Of a stretch of DNA of 64,000 bases, positions 45,921 to 55,429 are shown piece by piece. Under the pieces are notes generated by a model. It saw nothing but the letters and a program-made list of their open reading frames with translations. It was not told the DNA's origin and did not search any database. Position 1 is the stretch's first letter. Each line of letters opens with the position of its first letter. The stretch comes from Pseudoalteromonas luteoviolacea (lineage in GTDB: Bacteria; Pseudomonadota; Gammaproteobacteria; Enterobacterales; Alteromonadaceae), in the NCBI RefSeq assembly GCF_018100925.1, contig NZ_JAGJEH010000002.1:372001-436000 (forward strand), written 5' to 3'. A program made the position numbers and the translations under genes.

Positions 45921-47351
45921 ATGACATGCAATAGATCACAAGATTTGAGTTATTCACCTGTTCAAGCTTGTCGCAAGCAACGTGCAAGGGCTGTAAAAAA
46001 GCGCTGGATTTTAACCGGTTCTACCAGTGCGGTGTTGAGACAACTGACGGTACCTATGTTGTGGGCTATTTTGGCTTTGTTTAGCGCGGATTTAATTGAA
46101 CTTTACTTTGCATCTCGGTTAGGAGTCGAAGAGCTCACTGCAATGAGTTTTACGTTGCCAGTGCAGGCAACCTTGTTTGCGTTTGCCATAGGGCTTGGGA
46201 TTGTTGTTGCGACACGTTTAACTCAGGCGAGAGAAGTGGAGGAGCTTGCCGCTGTCAGCTTGATATTTACCATTTTGGTTGGTGCTACGGTAGCATTGGG
46301 TATTTGGTTTAACTTATTACCTATTTTGAACTTGCTTGGTTTTGCTGACTTCTCTGAACGTGAAAAAGTTTGGGAACCTCTCAATACTTATATGCAGTAC
46401 CGTCTTAGTGCTGTTATCTTCTTTTTCTTAATCATGGTGATTTTTGGGGTATTGCGCGCCTTTGGGAATATGCGATCGGCAGCGCTACTGCTGGTGGTGT
46501 TTGCTGGTATGCAGGTGCTCACCAGTGCGGTATTGTTTTCACCATGGGTCGGTTCTGAGCTTTCGAACAGTGGTTTAGAGAAGTTGGGAATTGCACATTT
46601 AGTTGCTGCAGTAACGGGCTGTATTTGGGCGCTTTATTTACTAGTAGTGAAAGAAAACATATCCATCAAAATTAATTTGCTCTCTACACAAAGTCGGCAA
46701 GGTTTTCGCTGTTTATTTCGTCTTTTGATCCCAATAGTGTCTATGCAGCTGCTTACACCGCTGGCGCAGTCCATATTGATGGCAATTGTTGCGACACAAG
46801 GCAGTGATGCCGTAGCTGCCTATGGAGTTGTAATGCGCCTAGAGCCACTAGCTTTGTTATTGCCTATGGTACTTACTACGTCATTACCTATCTTTGTCGG
46901 GCAAAATTGGGAGGCAAATAAAGCGCTAAGGGTTAGGCGTGGAATTAAGCTGTCGGTTTTAGCATGTATTGTTTGGCAATTGGCTGTCTCCTTGGTGCTG
47001 TTCTTTGGTGCAGATCTACTGGGGGTTGGCTTTTGTCAGAAAACTTTTGTCAGCAAATCTATTGAGTTAGCGTTAACCGTATTGCCACTGTCCTATATTG
47101 CTTTAGCTGCAACCATGTTGTATGTCAGCTGTTGCAATGCCACTGGACGCAGCATGATTGCATTAAATGTGAGTATCTTACGGCTATTTGGTTTGTCGAT
47201 CCCATTCGCATATTTTGGCGCTTATGTTGCTGGTTTTAGTGGTATTGTGTGGGGTCTCGCTCTAGCAAACGTCATACTTGGGTTGGGCTTGCTCGCGTAT
47301 TGTGTTTTACAGCGTGAACGTTTGATGTTATCAAAACAGGCTGCTATTTAG
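45921..47351 (+). CDS. MATE-family multidrug efflux transporter
   Basis: A 476-residue membrane protein with about twelve transmembrane segments. The N-terminal half has LTVPMLWAILALFSADLIEL and PVQATLFAFAIGLGI, and the second half repeats the same pattern (LLIPIVSMQLLTPLAQSIL), the two-bundle layout of MATE proteins, which exchange drugs or organic cations for Na+ or H+. The first about 35 residues are polar and basic. AAGGAG lies 13 bases before the ATG, rather far, so a later start is possible. Confidence 0.93.
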   Translation: MTCNRSQDLSYSPVQACRKQRARAVKKRWILTGSTSAVLRQLTVPMLWAILALFSADLIELYFASRLGVEELTAMSFTLPVQATLFAFAIGLGIVVATRLTQAREVEELAAVSLIFTILVGATVALGIWFNLLPILNLLGFADFSEREKVWEPLNTYMQYRLSAVIFFFLIMVIFGVLRAFGNMRSAALLLVVFAGMQVLTSAVLFSPWVGSELSNSGLEKLGIAHLVAAVTGCIWALYLLVVKENISIKINLLSTQSRQGFRCLFRLLIPIVSMQLLTPLAQSILMAIVATQGSDAVAAYGVVMRLEPLALLLPMVLTTSLPIFVGQNWEANKALRVRRGIKLSVLACIVWQLAVSLVLFFGADLLGVGFCQKTFVSKSIELALTVLPLSYIALAATMLYVSCCNATGRSMIALNVSILRLFGLSIPFAYFGAYVAGFSGIVWGLALANVILGLGLLAYCVLQRERLMLSKQAAI

Positions 47352-47424
47352 TTAGGCTGTATAAATTTTGTATTTATTGTTTAGTTATTCGTCATAGCTG
47401 CGAAGAATAACAAAAGGAATAAAT

Positions 47425-48768
47425 ATGAAACATATCGCTTTAAAATTGGGGAGCTTAGTGTCAATTGTGGTATTGAGTGGCTGTAACTCAGACCCGGATG
47501 TATTGTTGGGCTATAGCGCCAATCAACTGTGTTCAAGGCACTTTATATCACAAGAGCCCATAGACTTTATTAAACAGCGTGTTATTCCTGAGGCACTAGG
47601 CGCACTGCCAAGTACACCTGTGTTGACTGTTGATGAAGTTGCAAAACAGGTTTCAGTAGCGGCTCAGGTTGACGGCGCAACCCTGACGCGGACTTCAGTG
47701 TTTCGAGATGGCCTCGGTTGTACATTACTCCATGAATTGACCCCTTCCCAATTGCATGCGCAAACTCAAGGTGTGATGCTCTCTCAACAATTGCCAAGCA
47801 CCCCGATTGCAAAAGCACTGGATCCGACGTTATCGCTAGATTCATTTTTTGCCACAAATCATAAGGACTATACATGGAGCGACAATACATTTGCAGTTGC
47901 AGTAATGTATAAGGGACAGCTTGTCACAGAGCAATATGACCAGTTTCATGCAGGTGATACCAGAATGCTTAGTTGGTCAATGGCAAAAACCCTAACAGGG
48001 CTATTAACCGGCGTGTTGGTGGATAAAGGTAAGCTCAGCTTAGAGCAGTCACTGGCGTTTGGTCATCATGAAATGACGGTGAAGAACTTACTCAATATGA
48101 GCTCTGGCGTAAAATGGGCGGAATTGCCAGATATTCATGGATATGAAGATTTAGCGCCGATGTGGTATCACACGGGAGACTCGGTCAATTACGTAACTCG
48201 TCTGCCAAATGAGTACAAACCGGGCAGCAAGTTTGAGTATGCGACTGGCACAACTCAGCTACTGAGCAAGGCATTAATGGATGCGTCTGGCGGTGACTTA
48301 TCATCTATCAATAAGCTGTATCAACAAGACTTTTTTGCGCCGCTTGGGATCAACAATGCAATTGCTGAATTTGATGAAGCAGGTAACCTCAGAGGTGGTG
48401 CGAGAATGTTCTTGACTGTGCATGACTGGCTTAAAATAGGCCAGCTGTTTGTAAATAACGGCCGCTGGAATGGAGAACAAATTGTTTCAGAGACTTGGAT
48501 TAAAGAGGTAATGATGAGTAGGGGAGTTGATAAACACTATGGTGGGCAGCTGTGGTTGAATGATATGAGTTTTTGGCTACCCAAGTTGCCAAAAGACACG
48601 GTGTCGCTGCGTGGGCATAGAGGTCAGTACCTTGTAATTATCCCTTCTAAACAGCTGGTTGTTGCGCGTTTTGGTGCTTATGGCGCAGCAGTCAATCAAC
48701 ACATTGGGCTAGCAAACAAACGCTTGTTTAAATCTGTGCTCGATATTTTAGAACAACTAGAAAAGTAG
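47425..48768 (+). CDS. Serine hydrolase of the beta-lactamase/DD-peptidase family, lipoprotein
   Basis: A 447-residue lipoprotein (lipobox VLSGC near residue 20). The catalytic S-x-x-K is seen in LSWSMAKTLTGLL, the Y-x-T/N-type motif is the tyrosine of EYATGTTQL, and the third motif is GHRGQYLVI. This resembles class C beta-lactamase-like serine hydrolases (esterases or DD-peptidases); a true lactamase activity is not implied. AAAGGAATAAAT precedes the ATG. It ends at a convergent terminator. Confidence 0.9.
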   Translation: MKHIALKLGSLVSIVVLSGCNSDPDVLLGYSANQLCSRHFISQEPIDFIKQRVIPEALGALPSTPVLTVDEVAKQVSVAAQVDGATLTRTSVFRDGLGCTLLHELTPSQLHAQTQGVMLSQQLPSTPIAKALDPTLSLDSFFATNHKDYTWSDNTFAVAVMYKGQLVTEQYDQFHAGDTRMLSWSMAKTLTGLLTGVLVDKGKLSLEQSLAFGHHEMTVKNLLNMSSGVKWAELPDIHGYEDLAPMWYHTGDSVNYVTRLPNEYKPGSKFEYATGTTQLLSKALMDASGGDLSSINKLYQQDFFAPLGINNAIAEFDEAGNLRGGARMFLTVHDWLKIGQLFVNNGRWNGEQIVSETWIKEVMMSRGVDKHYGGQLWLNDMSFWLPKLPKDTVSLRGHRGQYLVIIPSKQLVVARFGAYGAAVNQHIGLANKRLFKSVLDILEQLEK

Positions 48769-48779
48769 TGGAAAAGAGT

Positions 48780-48804
48780 AGGGGCAAAATTTACGTCTGC
48801 CCCT
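48780..48804. terminator. Hairpin terminator between convergent genes
   Basis: AGGGGCA and TGCCCCT form a 7-bp stem around 11 bases, between the serine hydrolase and the convergent endonuclease-fold lipoprotein. Confidence 0.7.
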
Positions 48805-48816
48805 GTAATATTTGTT

Positions 48817-49755
48817 TTAGTTCAGATCAATGCTAAGGGCGCAGTGATCGCTGAGCATTTTCTTTGGCTCCATATTGTCAAAATAATGGAATTGAACGCT
48901 GCCTTTCACGTAGACGGGTTTCAAAGTATTTGACACCAATACGTGGTCAATAGGCGCAGGGTAGTATGGGTGACAACCTGTTAGCATTTGATTTGCATTA
49001 AAAAAAGTCGCCTTAGACAAATTGTTTGGTGCTTTATTTGCAAGTCCATCTGGGTAATACAGGTCGCGGCTGACGCGGTTATATGGTGCGGTCAGTCTGT
49101 GATTAAAGTCACCTAAAACGATAAAGTTGGCTTGCTCTGCGCTTTTCGATTCAACCCAGTAATCTAACAGAGGCACTTGCTTTGCCAGTAGTTGGCACGA
49201 TTTTTTGTCAGAGCGGCGGTAATCGTCCACAAAACAACCACTTTTTAGGTGTACATTAAGTAAGTCTAACGTTTTACCTGCATAGCCAATTTGAACTTCC
49301 AAGCCGCTTCTCAACCCAACTTGTATATCTGAAAACTGATTATGATGAATAACTTTTTCAACGTTTAAAGGCTTTTTAACAGCGAATGCAACTTTTTGTT
49401 GTGTTGATGTCAAACCATTGCCGCGGCAGGTGTAGCTTGGGCTGTCTTTACGATCAGATATGATCAGTTGCCATTGAGATTTGTCGAAAATGTTTTCAAG
49501 GGCTTTGATTGAGCCAACCTCTTGAAATGCAATAACGTCTGCTTCAAGAGAGCTTGCGTATTTCTTTAGCGCAGAAATTTCATTTTGTGTTCTCGGTTTA
49601 CACCCTTTGGTGTTATCTGCCGCTAAATGTTCGATATTCCAAGTTACGACTCGCAATCCTGTATCCGATTGAGTATCACTTGGATTGGTTGCGTTACAGG
49701 CACTTGTTAGTAAGGTACATAAGGCCAGTGCACTGAGTTTTACAGGGTGGTTCAT
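48817..49755 (-). CDS. Secreted endonuclease/exonuclease/phosphatase-fold lipoprotein
   Basis: A 312-residue product with a lipobox LTSAC near residue 20. The DNase I-like fold motifs are in order: VVTWNIEH, VIAFQEVG, LLNVHLKSGC, FIVLGDFNHRL, PIDHVLV and LSDHCALSIDL, giving catalytic Asn, Glu, His, Asp and His residues. It may be a nuclease or a lipid or sugar phosphatase attached to the envelope. The ATG at 49755 is chosen because it starts directly at the signal peptide. No strong ribosome site. Confidence 0.9.
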   Translation of the reverse strand: MNHPVKLSALALCTLLTSACNATNPSDTQSDTGLRVVTWNIEHLAADNTKGCKPRTQNEISALKKYASSLEADVIAFQEVGSIKALENIFDKSQWQLIISDRKDSPSYTCRGNGLTSTQQKVAFAVKKPLNVEKVIHHNQFSDIQVGLRSGLEVQIGYAGKTLDLLNVHLKSGCFVDDYRRSDKKSCQLLAKQVPLLDYWVESKSAEQANFIVLGDFNHRLTAPYNRVSRDLYYPDGLANKAPNNLSKATFFNANQMLTGCHPYYPAPIDHVLVSNTLKPVYVKGSVQFHYFDNMEPKKMLSDHCALSIDLN

Positions 49756-49933
49756 AATTCTAAGTACTTGAATATTTTTAATAGCGATATAGTGTATCAA
49801 AAATATTTCAAATAGATTATATAAAATTTTTAATTCATCGCGAATAATGTGACGTTTAACTCAGATGAGTTAGATGTTGTTTTGGGGCTGCAATATCAGA
49901 GGCTTAACTATCATAATATTGCAGCCACGGAGG

Positions 49934-51649
49934 TTATTTGTCTGTGTGTTCGTGCCAGTGTTTACACTTGCTTGTTTTACCGATGCCCGGATTGAATGAG
50001 TTGGTAGGATCAAGCTTTTTGTAGAAGGATTTCAGTGCATCTTTCGCAAAATATTCATGCCCGACATTGTGCTCAGCAGGGTATTCGGCGCCACGCTTAT
50101 CAAATGTCTCTAAGATTTTATTTTTAACTGCCTTGGCATCTACGCCCGGTTTCATAATGTAGTTTTGGTGCATGACGTGGCAGAACAAATGCCCATAGTA
50201 TAGTTTAACGGCGATCTGCTCATCTATTTCTGGAGGCAGTTGTTCGAACCAATCGGTTTCATTGCGCGGAAAGGCTACATCAATGGTCATGATGGCACCC
50301 ATTTCTTTGCTGTTCATAGTCTGCATTCGGCCTATCGCACCGCCTGCTACAAAGCGATGTAGTATGGCCTTTTCACCTTCGTCTTCAGTACACTCAAAGT
50401 AGTTGCCATCATTCGTTTTAAAGAATTCATCAAAGTATGCTTTTGCTTCTGCAACACCTGCATTGCTCATCTCTACAATCCAGTGGTGTTCATAGCGGTC
50501 ACGATACTCTTCCATACGTTTTGGCAAGTGGTTAGGCCATAAACAGCTTAGATATTGCATAATTCGATCAGAAAACTTGCTGGGTAAAAACTTAAAGTTG
50601 TCAGCAATACGATCAACAGTACGTTTGATGCCAAACATCTTTGGAATATATTTAGACCCTAGCTTATCTATTACTAAGAACGTATCTTTACCGTATTTCT
50701 TAGAGGCGTCATAACAATCCCTATGCAGATATTCACCAGAGACTGGCAAGTTTTCAAATTTAGATAGGATGTCGCGACGGATCTGAGCTAACACGGATGG
50801 GTCATTAGTACCGACATAAAAGACTTGGTGTTTTTCAGGTACCGGATAGGTGTCTAATCGAACAGCAAAAACAGCAAGTTTGCCAGCACAACCAGATGAT
50901 TCGTATAAGCGGCGTCCATCATTGTTAAAGCGCGAAGGTGTCTCTGCATCGACATCTCTAACACGTTCATGGTATTCATCATCAGATGCTCTAAGTTCTG
51001 GGAACTGAACATCAGCATCTGTGTAGTTTTGCGCTTGCAAATTAGTCAATATCTCTTCGGGTGTATCGCCCAAGTTAATGCCTAAATTATTGACTAGTGA
51101 CAAGTTACCCTGTTCGTCAATTTGCGCAAAAAGTGACAACTCAGTATAGGCTGGGCCACGCTGTACCAAAGCCCCCCCTGAGTTATTACAAATTCCGCCG
51201 ACAATTGATGCCCCAATACATGATGAGCCAATTACAGAATGCGGCTCTCGACCGTGAGGTGCAAGCGTGTCCTCTAGGCCAAACAAGGTGCTGCCAGCTA
51301 GTCCGACAATTTGCTTGGCATTATCTATTAGCTGAATACTGTCAATACGCATAGTGCTAATGATGATGATGGGGCGATCATAATCTTTGCCATCAGGTGT
51401 TGAACCACCAGTCAGGCCCGTATTGGCTGCTTGCATGATCACAATCACATCAGCTGCAACACATGCTTTTAACGCTTGCCAAATTTCCAAAAGAGTTGCT
51501 GGTCTGATAACAGCAAGGGCTTCACCTGAACCAAAACGAAATCCTTTGGTATATGGTTGCTTTTTGGTGTCATCAGTCAGTACAAAGCTGTTACCGACAA
51601 TAGACTTTAATTCTTGAATTAGTGAAGTATTTGGCGCGTTTTTGGTCAT
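49934..51649 (-). CDS. dld: Quinone-dependent D-lactate dehydrogenase Dld
   Basis: The 571-residue FAD enzyme oxidises D-lactate to pyruvate, passing electrons to quinone at the inner membrane. It has the same length as E. coli Dld when started at 51649 (MTKNAPNTS). The FAD-binding PCMH domain is seen at PATLLEIWQALKAC and NTGLTGGSTPDGKDYDRPII, and the Dld-specific C-terminal membrane-binding part includes YLHRDCYDASKKYGKDTF. The longer start at 51715 adds 22 residues without conservation. It is transcribed alone. Confidence 0.95.
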   Translation of the reverse strand: MTKNAPNTSLIQELKSIVGNSFVLTDDTKKQPYTKGFRFGSGEALAVIRPATLLEIWQALKACVAADVIVIMQAANTGLTGGSTPDGKDYDRPIIIISTMRIDSIQLIDNAKQIVGLAGSTLFGLEDTLAPHGREPHSVIGSSCIGASIVGGICNNSGGALVQRGPAYTELSLFAQIDEQGNLSLVNNLGINLGDTPEEILTNLQAQNYTDADVQFPELRASDDEYHERVRDVDAETPSRFNNDGRRLYESSGCAGKLAVFAVRLDTYPVPEKHQVFYVGTNDPSVLAQIRRDILSKFENLPVSGEYLHRDCYDASKKYGKDTFLVIDKLGSKYIPKMFGIKRTVDRIADNFKFLPSKFSDRIMQYLSCLWPNHLPKRMEEYRDRYEHHWIVEMSNAGVAEAKAYFDEFFKTNDGNYFECTEDEGEKAILHRFVAGGAIGRMQTMNSKEMGAIMTIDVAFPRNETDWFEQLPPEIDEQIAVKLYYGHLFCHVMHQNYIMKPGVDAKAVKNKILETFDKRGAEYPAEHNVGHEYFAKDALKSFYKKLDPTNSFNPGIGKTSKCKHWHEHTDK

Positions 51650-51866
51650 GCTGTTCTCGGAAATTGTATTTGCTTTCACATTTTTGACGAGGGATTGGGA
51701 ACTAGTATACAGCAAGGTTAAGATGGAGTGAAACCAATGATTTGCATGTTACACAAGTACCTTTTCAAGGGAAAGTTGGCGGAAATGAAGAAATTTAACG
51801 GCATGTTGTGGCCTAGCTTCTACAATAAAACTAAGTTCAGGAAGCGTGCAAGGGAGCAGAATATCT

Positions 51867-52271
51867 ATGCCAAGTTGGGTTCAATTAAACGCATTATCAA
51901 TTGTTACAACTTACGTTTTATTAAGTATGTTGCTAGCAGGATGTGAAGGAAAGCAAAATCAACAACCAGTCCAGGAGGAGTCAAGTCAAACCCCTAAATC
52001 TGATTCTCATGGTAAAGAAGTTCACAATGTAACTCAAGATGAAAATCAATACGTCTTGGGAGCGTGTGTTGAGCTGGGATATCCACTTTTGCAAACGGGC
52101 GAAAGGGAATCAAGCGCAGAAACGTTAGCATGCGAGCGAAATTTAACCCATAAGTTTGATGCTGGTACTAAGGCATCAGACACCAAACTAAAATGGCGGG
52201 TACGTGTAAAAGGCCAAATCATCCAGTGTCAGTGTGCAGGTTATGCAACTCAGATCGGCAAAGGAAATTGA
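51867..52271 (+). CDS. Lipoprotein of unknown function
   Basis: The 134-residue product has a lipobox LLAGCEG near residue 26, after a hydrophobic signal, followed by a Gln/Ser-rich linker, then a C-terminal region with four cysteines (GACVELGY, LACERN, IQCQCAG). AGGGAG lies ten bases before the ATG. I recognise no domain; the paired cysteines suggest a compact disulfide-linked domain. It ends before a hairpin. Confidence 0.68.
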   Translation: MPSWVQLNALSIVTTYVLLSMLLAGCEGKQNQQPVQEESSQTPKSDSHGKEVHNVTQDENQYVLGACVELGYPLLQTGERESSAETLACERNLTHKFDAGTKASDTKLKWRVRVKGQIIQCQCAGYATQIGKGN

Positions 52272-52300
52272 TTGAATTAATGTTAGTCACACAAAACCAT

Positions 52301-52327
52301 ACGGCCTTGCGATCACAGCAAGACCGT
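52301..52327. terminator. Hairpin between convergent genes
   Basis: ACGGCCTTGC and GCAAGACCGT pair with one mismatch around seven bases, between the lipoprotein and the convergent NAD-binding protein. Confidence 0.55.
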
Positions 52328-52392
52328 TGCTCTTTGCGTAAAATGCTTCATTGACACTAAATTGGTATTGTTGTCATAGCCTCGCAATGTCC

Positions 52393-53037
52393 CTAGCTCT
52401 TAAATATCTCATCAAGCCTATATGTTTCATAGGGAGGTGGCCCTGACATCGCGACAGAGACCATTTTTGTGGCGACTTGGACACCTGAAATAGGCCGATA
52501 CTTGTGTAACCCAGGTAGTTTGCAAATTAAGGGCAGCAAGTGATTACCTATGGTTTCAGCTATTCGAGTATCTGGTCTGTGACCAATGAGCAAGGAAGGT
52601 TGAAAAATACTGAGGTGCTTAAACCCGAGTTGTTTTATGTTTTGCTCCAGCTCGCCTTTCATTTTTAGGTAAGGGCTGACGCTATTTGCATTCGCGCCAC
52701 TCGATGAAACCAGTAAATAGTGCTCAACCTGATTGTATGCAGCGAGACTTGCTGCCTGATATTGGTAGTCGAAATCAACACGCCTTTGCTCGGCTATTGA
52801 ACCCGCCTGTTTGCGTGTTGTGCCCAGACATGAAAACAGCATATGTCCTTGGAAAATGTGCTGATAGTGATTTAGCTTTTCAAAGTTGACAACTTCATTG
52901 ACGATTTTTTCTGAGTCATACTGAATGGGTCGTCGCGTAACTGCAACAACTTTTTCAATGACTGGCTGCTGCGCCAAAATTTGGGTAACACTTTGGCCTA
53001 TAAGGCCTGTGGCGCCAAGTACTATTGCTGTTTTCAT
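52393..53037 (-). CDS. NAD(P)-binding oxidoreductase, TIP30/HTATIP2-like
   Basis: A 214-residue Rossmann-fold protein with the dinucleotide motif VLGATGLIGQSV at residues 6-17 and a short-chain-like pattern (LLVSSSGANANSVSPYLKMKG gives a Tyr-x-x-x-Lys equivalent). It matches atypical SDR/NmrA-like proteins such as TIP30, whose substrates are unknown. Possible role in redox sensing. Start at ATG 53037. Confidence 0.85.
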   Translation of the reverse strand: MKTAIVLGATGLIGQSVTQILAQQPVIEKVVAVTRRPIQYDSEKIVNEVVNFEKLNHYQHIFQGHMLFSCLGTTRKQAGSIAEQRRVDFDYQYQAASLAAYNQVEHYLLVSSSGANANSVSPYLKMKGELEQNIKQLGFKHLSIFQPSLLIGHRPDTRIAETIGNHLLPLICKLPGLHKYRPISGVQVATKMVSVAMSGPPPYETYRLDEIFKS

Positions 53038-53111
53038 ACTGGTGATTACTTATTTTGTATTGTTGCCTGTGTATTAGATACAGCGTATTTACCAATGGCA
53101 AGTCAATTTAC

Positions 53112-53582
53112 TCATTGTTGACCGTCGTCTAATACGAGCTGCATAAAAACTGAGCTAGGTTCTGCGTTATACTGGCCAAATGCACCACAATGCCTAAAAC
53201 CAAAAGACTCGTAGAGCTTGATGGCTGCGGTTTGTTGATCCCCGGTTTCTAATTTTATTTCGCGGACCTTTTTACGCTTAGTTTGCATAATCAGGTGTTC
53301 AAGTATGGCTTTCGCCATTCCTCTTCCACGTTGTGATGGCTTGACATAGATACGTTTTAACTCGGCATATACGCCAATATCCTCTTTTAAGACAAAACTG
53401 CCACACGCGACTAGTTCACCGTTATCATAGTGGCCTATGATATAGGTTTGTGGGCTGTCTATCTCACTTATTGGCACTAAATCATTGGCTTCAGCAGGGT
53501 ACAAACTATTCATTAAGAGATCTATTTCTTCGAATAGCTCTGCAAGACCCGCACTTTGGCTGTGTAACTGAACAAACTGCAT
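53112..53582 (-). CDS. GNAT-family N-acetyltransferase
   Basis: The 156-residue product contains the acetyl-CoA core AELKRIYVKPSQRGRGMAKA and motif B (LYESFGFRHCGAFG). The start was placed at the ATG at 53582, six bases after AAGGAG; the longer in-frame start at 53711 adds 43 residues of spacer sequence. Substrate unknown. Confidence 0.84.
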   Translation of the reverse strand: MQFVQLHSQSAGLAELFEEIDLLMNSLYPAEANDLVPISEIDSPQTYIIGHYDNGELVACGSFVLKEDIGVYAELKRIYVKPSQRGRGMAKAILEHLIMQTKRKKVREIKLETGDQQTAAIKLYESFGFRHCGAFGQYNAEPSSVFMQLVLDDGQQ

Positions 53583-53999
53583 CGACATCTCCTTGATATA
53601 AAAAGCCAATATATCAGTTTCATTATAGGGATGGTCAAGGTTTAGTTTAATAATAACTGGCTGATACATTGAGCTTTTTATTGTTGAGCTCGGTATATCT
53701 CGATGTGACATATTGCGTTAACTTGGAATCCCAGCGGCTGATTCACCTATGCGTGTTGCATATATTATCTGATTTAAAGACCTATTGTTATCAGGGCCAA
53801 AAACTACGCTCTTCAAATAAATAACTAAGCCATTTTATTAACTCCCAAATCGTTCAGCTCTGAATCAGTAACAAGTACCGGGTAATTTTTTCTATCCATT
53901 CGAAGATAAGATTAATTGAATATTGTATGCAATTTTTCTTTGCTGTTTAATTTAATAGCGTTAACCTAAATAAAACAAACTAAAAACAGGGTGTAAAAC
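53583..53999. other. Region between divergent GNAT and RiPP-like precursor
   Basis: No gene beyond the possible GNAT N-terminal extension. It is AT-rich near the precursor. It should contain promoters for both directions; none can be named. Confidence 0.4.
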
Positions 54000-54188
54000 A
54001 TGAAATTAAAACTAAACAAAAAGAAAGTCATAAATTTATCCCGCGACGCAAACGCCTTTCCCAATGAAATGACACCACAGGTTGCTGCTGGAGCTGGAAA
54101 CTGGTTTACACAATTTGCATGTGACGCTCCTACACTGTCATGTAGAAAGTGTGTAGGCTCGCGGGGGTGCACTGAGGGTCAACCATAA
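54000..54188 (+). CDS. RiPP (lanthipeptide-like) precursor peptide
   Basis: The 62-residue product begins with a basic leader MKLKLNKKKVINLSRDA and has MTPQVAAGAG near residues 24-33, resembling a double-glycine-type processing motif (AAG or GAG). The tail of about 30 residues has four cysteines (FACDAP, SCRKCVG, RGCTEG) plus several Ser and Thr. The leader pattern matches the 55-residue peptide at 10.3 kb and class I lanthipeptide-like leaders. AGGG lies eight bases before the ATG. No synthetase lies nearby. The next genes downstream (opposite strand) encode an ABC-2 exporter. Confidence 0.75.
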   Translation: MKLKLNKKKVINLSRDANAFPNEMTPQVAAGAGNWFTQFACDAPTLSCRKCVGSRGCTEGQP

Positions 54189-54526
54189 CTACACAGAAGC
54201 AATAATATCTGTCATATGAATTGCTGCAAATAACGGAGGTCTGCCTTTATTAATGTCTGGCTTGGCCTCTGTTCGCAACTTTATAAGACAACAGTAGGTA
54301 GTTTGACTACATAAACCATAAAAAACATATTATAAAAGCATGCTTTTAATAGGGGAGCAATTTTCCAGTTTATGAGAATCTTATGTCTAACTTCTCATAA
54401 AAGGGTTTGCATAAAAGTGCACATTGCCACTTTAGTTTAACGTAACAGACCAAACGTAAAGTTTCCATACTATCCCAAACAGGTTAAAAGAAACACATCA
54501 CGTGAGGTCTGTAATTGGGCCTTGCC
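54189..54526. other. Region between RiPP precursor and ABC transporter genes
   Basis: 338 bases with no supported gene; a 14-codon frame near 54255 lacks a domain and ribosome site. The genes on either side converge here, but no strong terminator was found. Confidence 0.4.
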
Positions 54527-55429
54527 TTAATCAACAAACAACTGATTCTCTAAAGTACGGCCGTTGACAAGCTGTTTGTATGTCCACTTATGCTCGTGAA
54601 TTAAAGCCAGTAAAGATAAGTCAAATGGTTGTGGCTGTTTTGTATATTCAATGACGAGTTCATCTGATTGAGTTTGTTTGATGTGACGCACACCCGCTAG
54701 GTTGGAGATTTTATCCTGCATATCTGCATCCAAGTTGAGCATTTGCAGGGTCACAAAGCTACCTTGCTCAGTTTTATGTAAATCGCTTTGGTGGCTGGAG
54801 AGTTGTCCTTGCTCCAAATAAAGCACTGTATCACAAAGGCGTTCCAGCTCACTGAGATCATGGGAGCTTAAAATGAACGTGATGTCACCTTGTAAGGATG
54901 CGATAAGGCTGCGAATGGCTTTTGCATTTTTCGGATCTAAACCTGCGGTTGCTTCATCTAGAAGCACTATTTCTGGACTCCCAAGCAATGCTTGTGCGAT
55001 ACATACGCGTTTACGCATGCCATGAGACAACTCGCTTGTTTTTGAGTTTGCAACATGTGCCAAATCTACCAATGTTAACACGCGCTTTGTATCTTCAAGC
55101 GCCGCTTTGCCCGACATGCCCTGTAGTTTGGCAAAAAAGGTGAGCTGCTGTAACACTGAAAACTTAGGGTCCAACTGTGCATCCTGTGGTAATGCTGAAA
55201 TTTTATCGAATAAGCTAGCATCTCCGGGCTGATGACCAAGGATATCTATCGTTCCGCTACTTGGTTTTAAGTACCCACACACAATACTAAATAGTGTTGT
55301 TTTTCCCGCTCCATTGGGACCAACGAGGGCGACTGTGCTGCCTTTTTCTATTTTGAATTCAACATTGTCTAAAGCCCGTTTTGTACCAAAAGTCTTGCTC
55401 AGTGACTTTACTTCAATAACTGTGCTCAT
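54527..55429 (-). CDS. ABC transporter ATP-binding protein
   Basis: A 300-residue ATPase with Walker A GPNGAGKTTLFSIV, the signature LSHGMRKRVCIAQAL, Walker B EIVLLDEATAGLD and the switch His in LSSHDLSELE. The C-terminal region after residue 225 is typical of ABC-2 type exporters (antibiotic or NosF-like). Its ATG overlaps the stop of the permease gene by four bases (ATGA), so the two are coupled. The start was chosen with AGGGAG upstream rather than the long upstream frame. Confidence 0.92.
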   Translation of the reverse strand: MSTVIEVKSLSKTFGTKRALDNVEFKIEKGSTVALVGPNGAGKTTLFSIVCGYLKPSSGTIDILGHQPGDASLFDKISALPQDAQLDPKFSVLQQLTFFAKLQGMSGKAALEDTKRVLTLVDLAHVANSKTSELSHGMRKRVCIAQALLGSPEIVLLDEATAGLDPKNAKAIRSLIASLQGDITFILSSHDLSELERLCDTVLYLEQGQLSSHQSDLHKTEQGSFVTLQMLNLDADMQDKISNLAGVRHIKQTQSDELVIEYTKQPQPFDLSLLALIHEHKWTYKQLVNGRTLENQLFVD

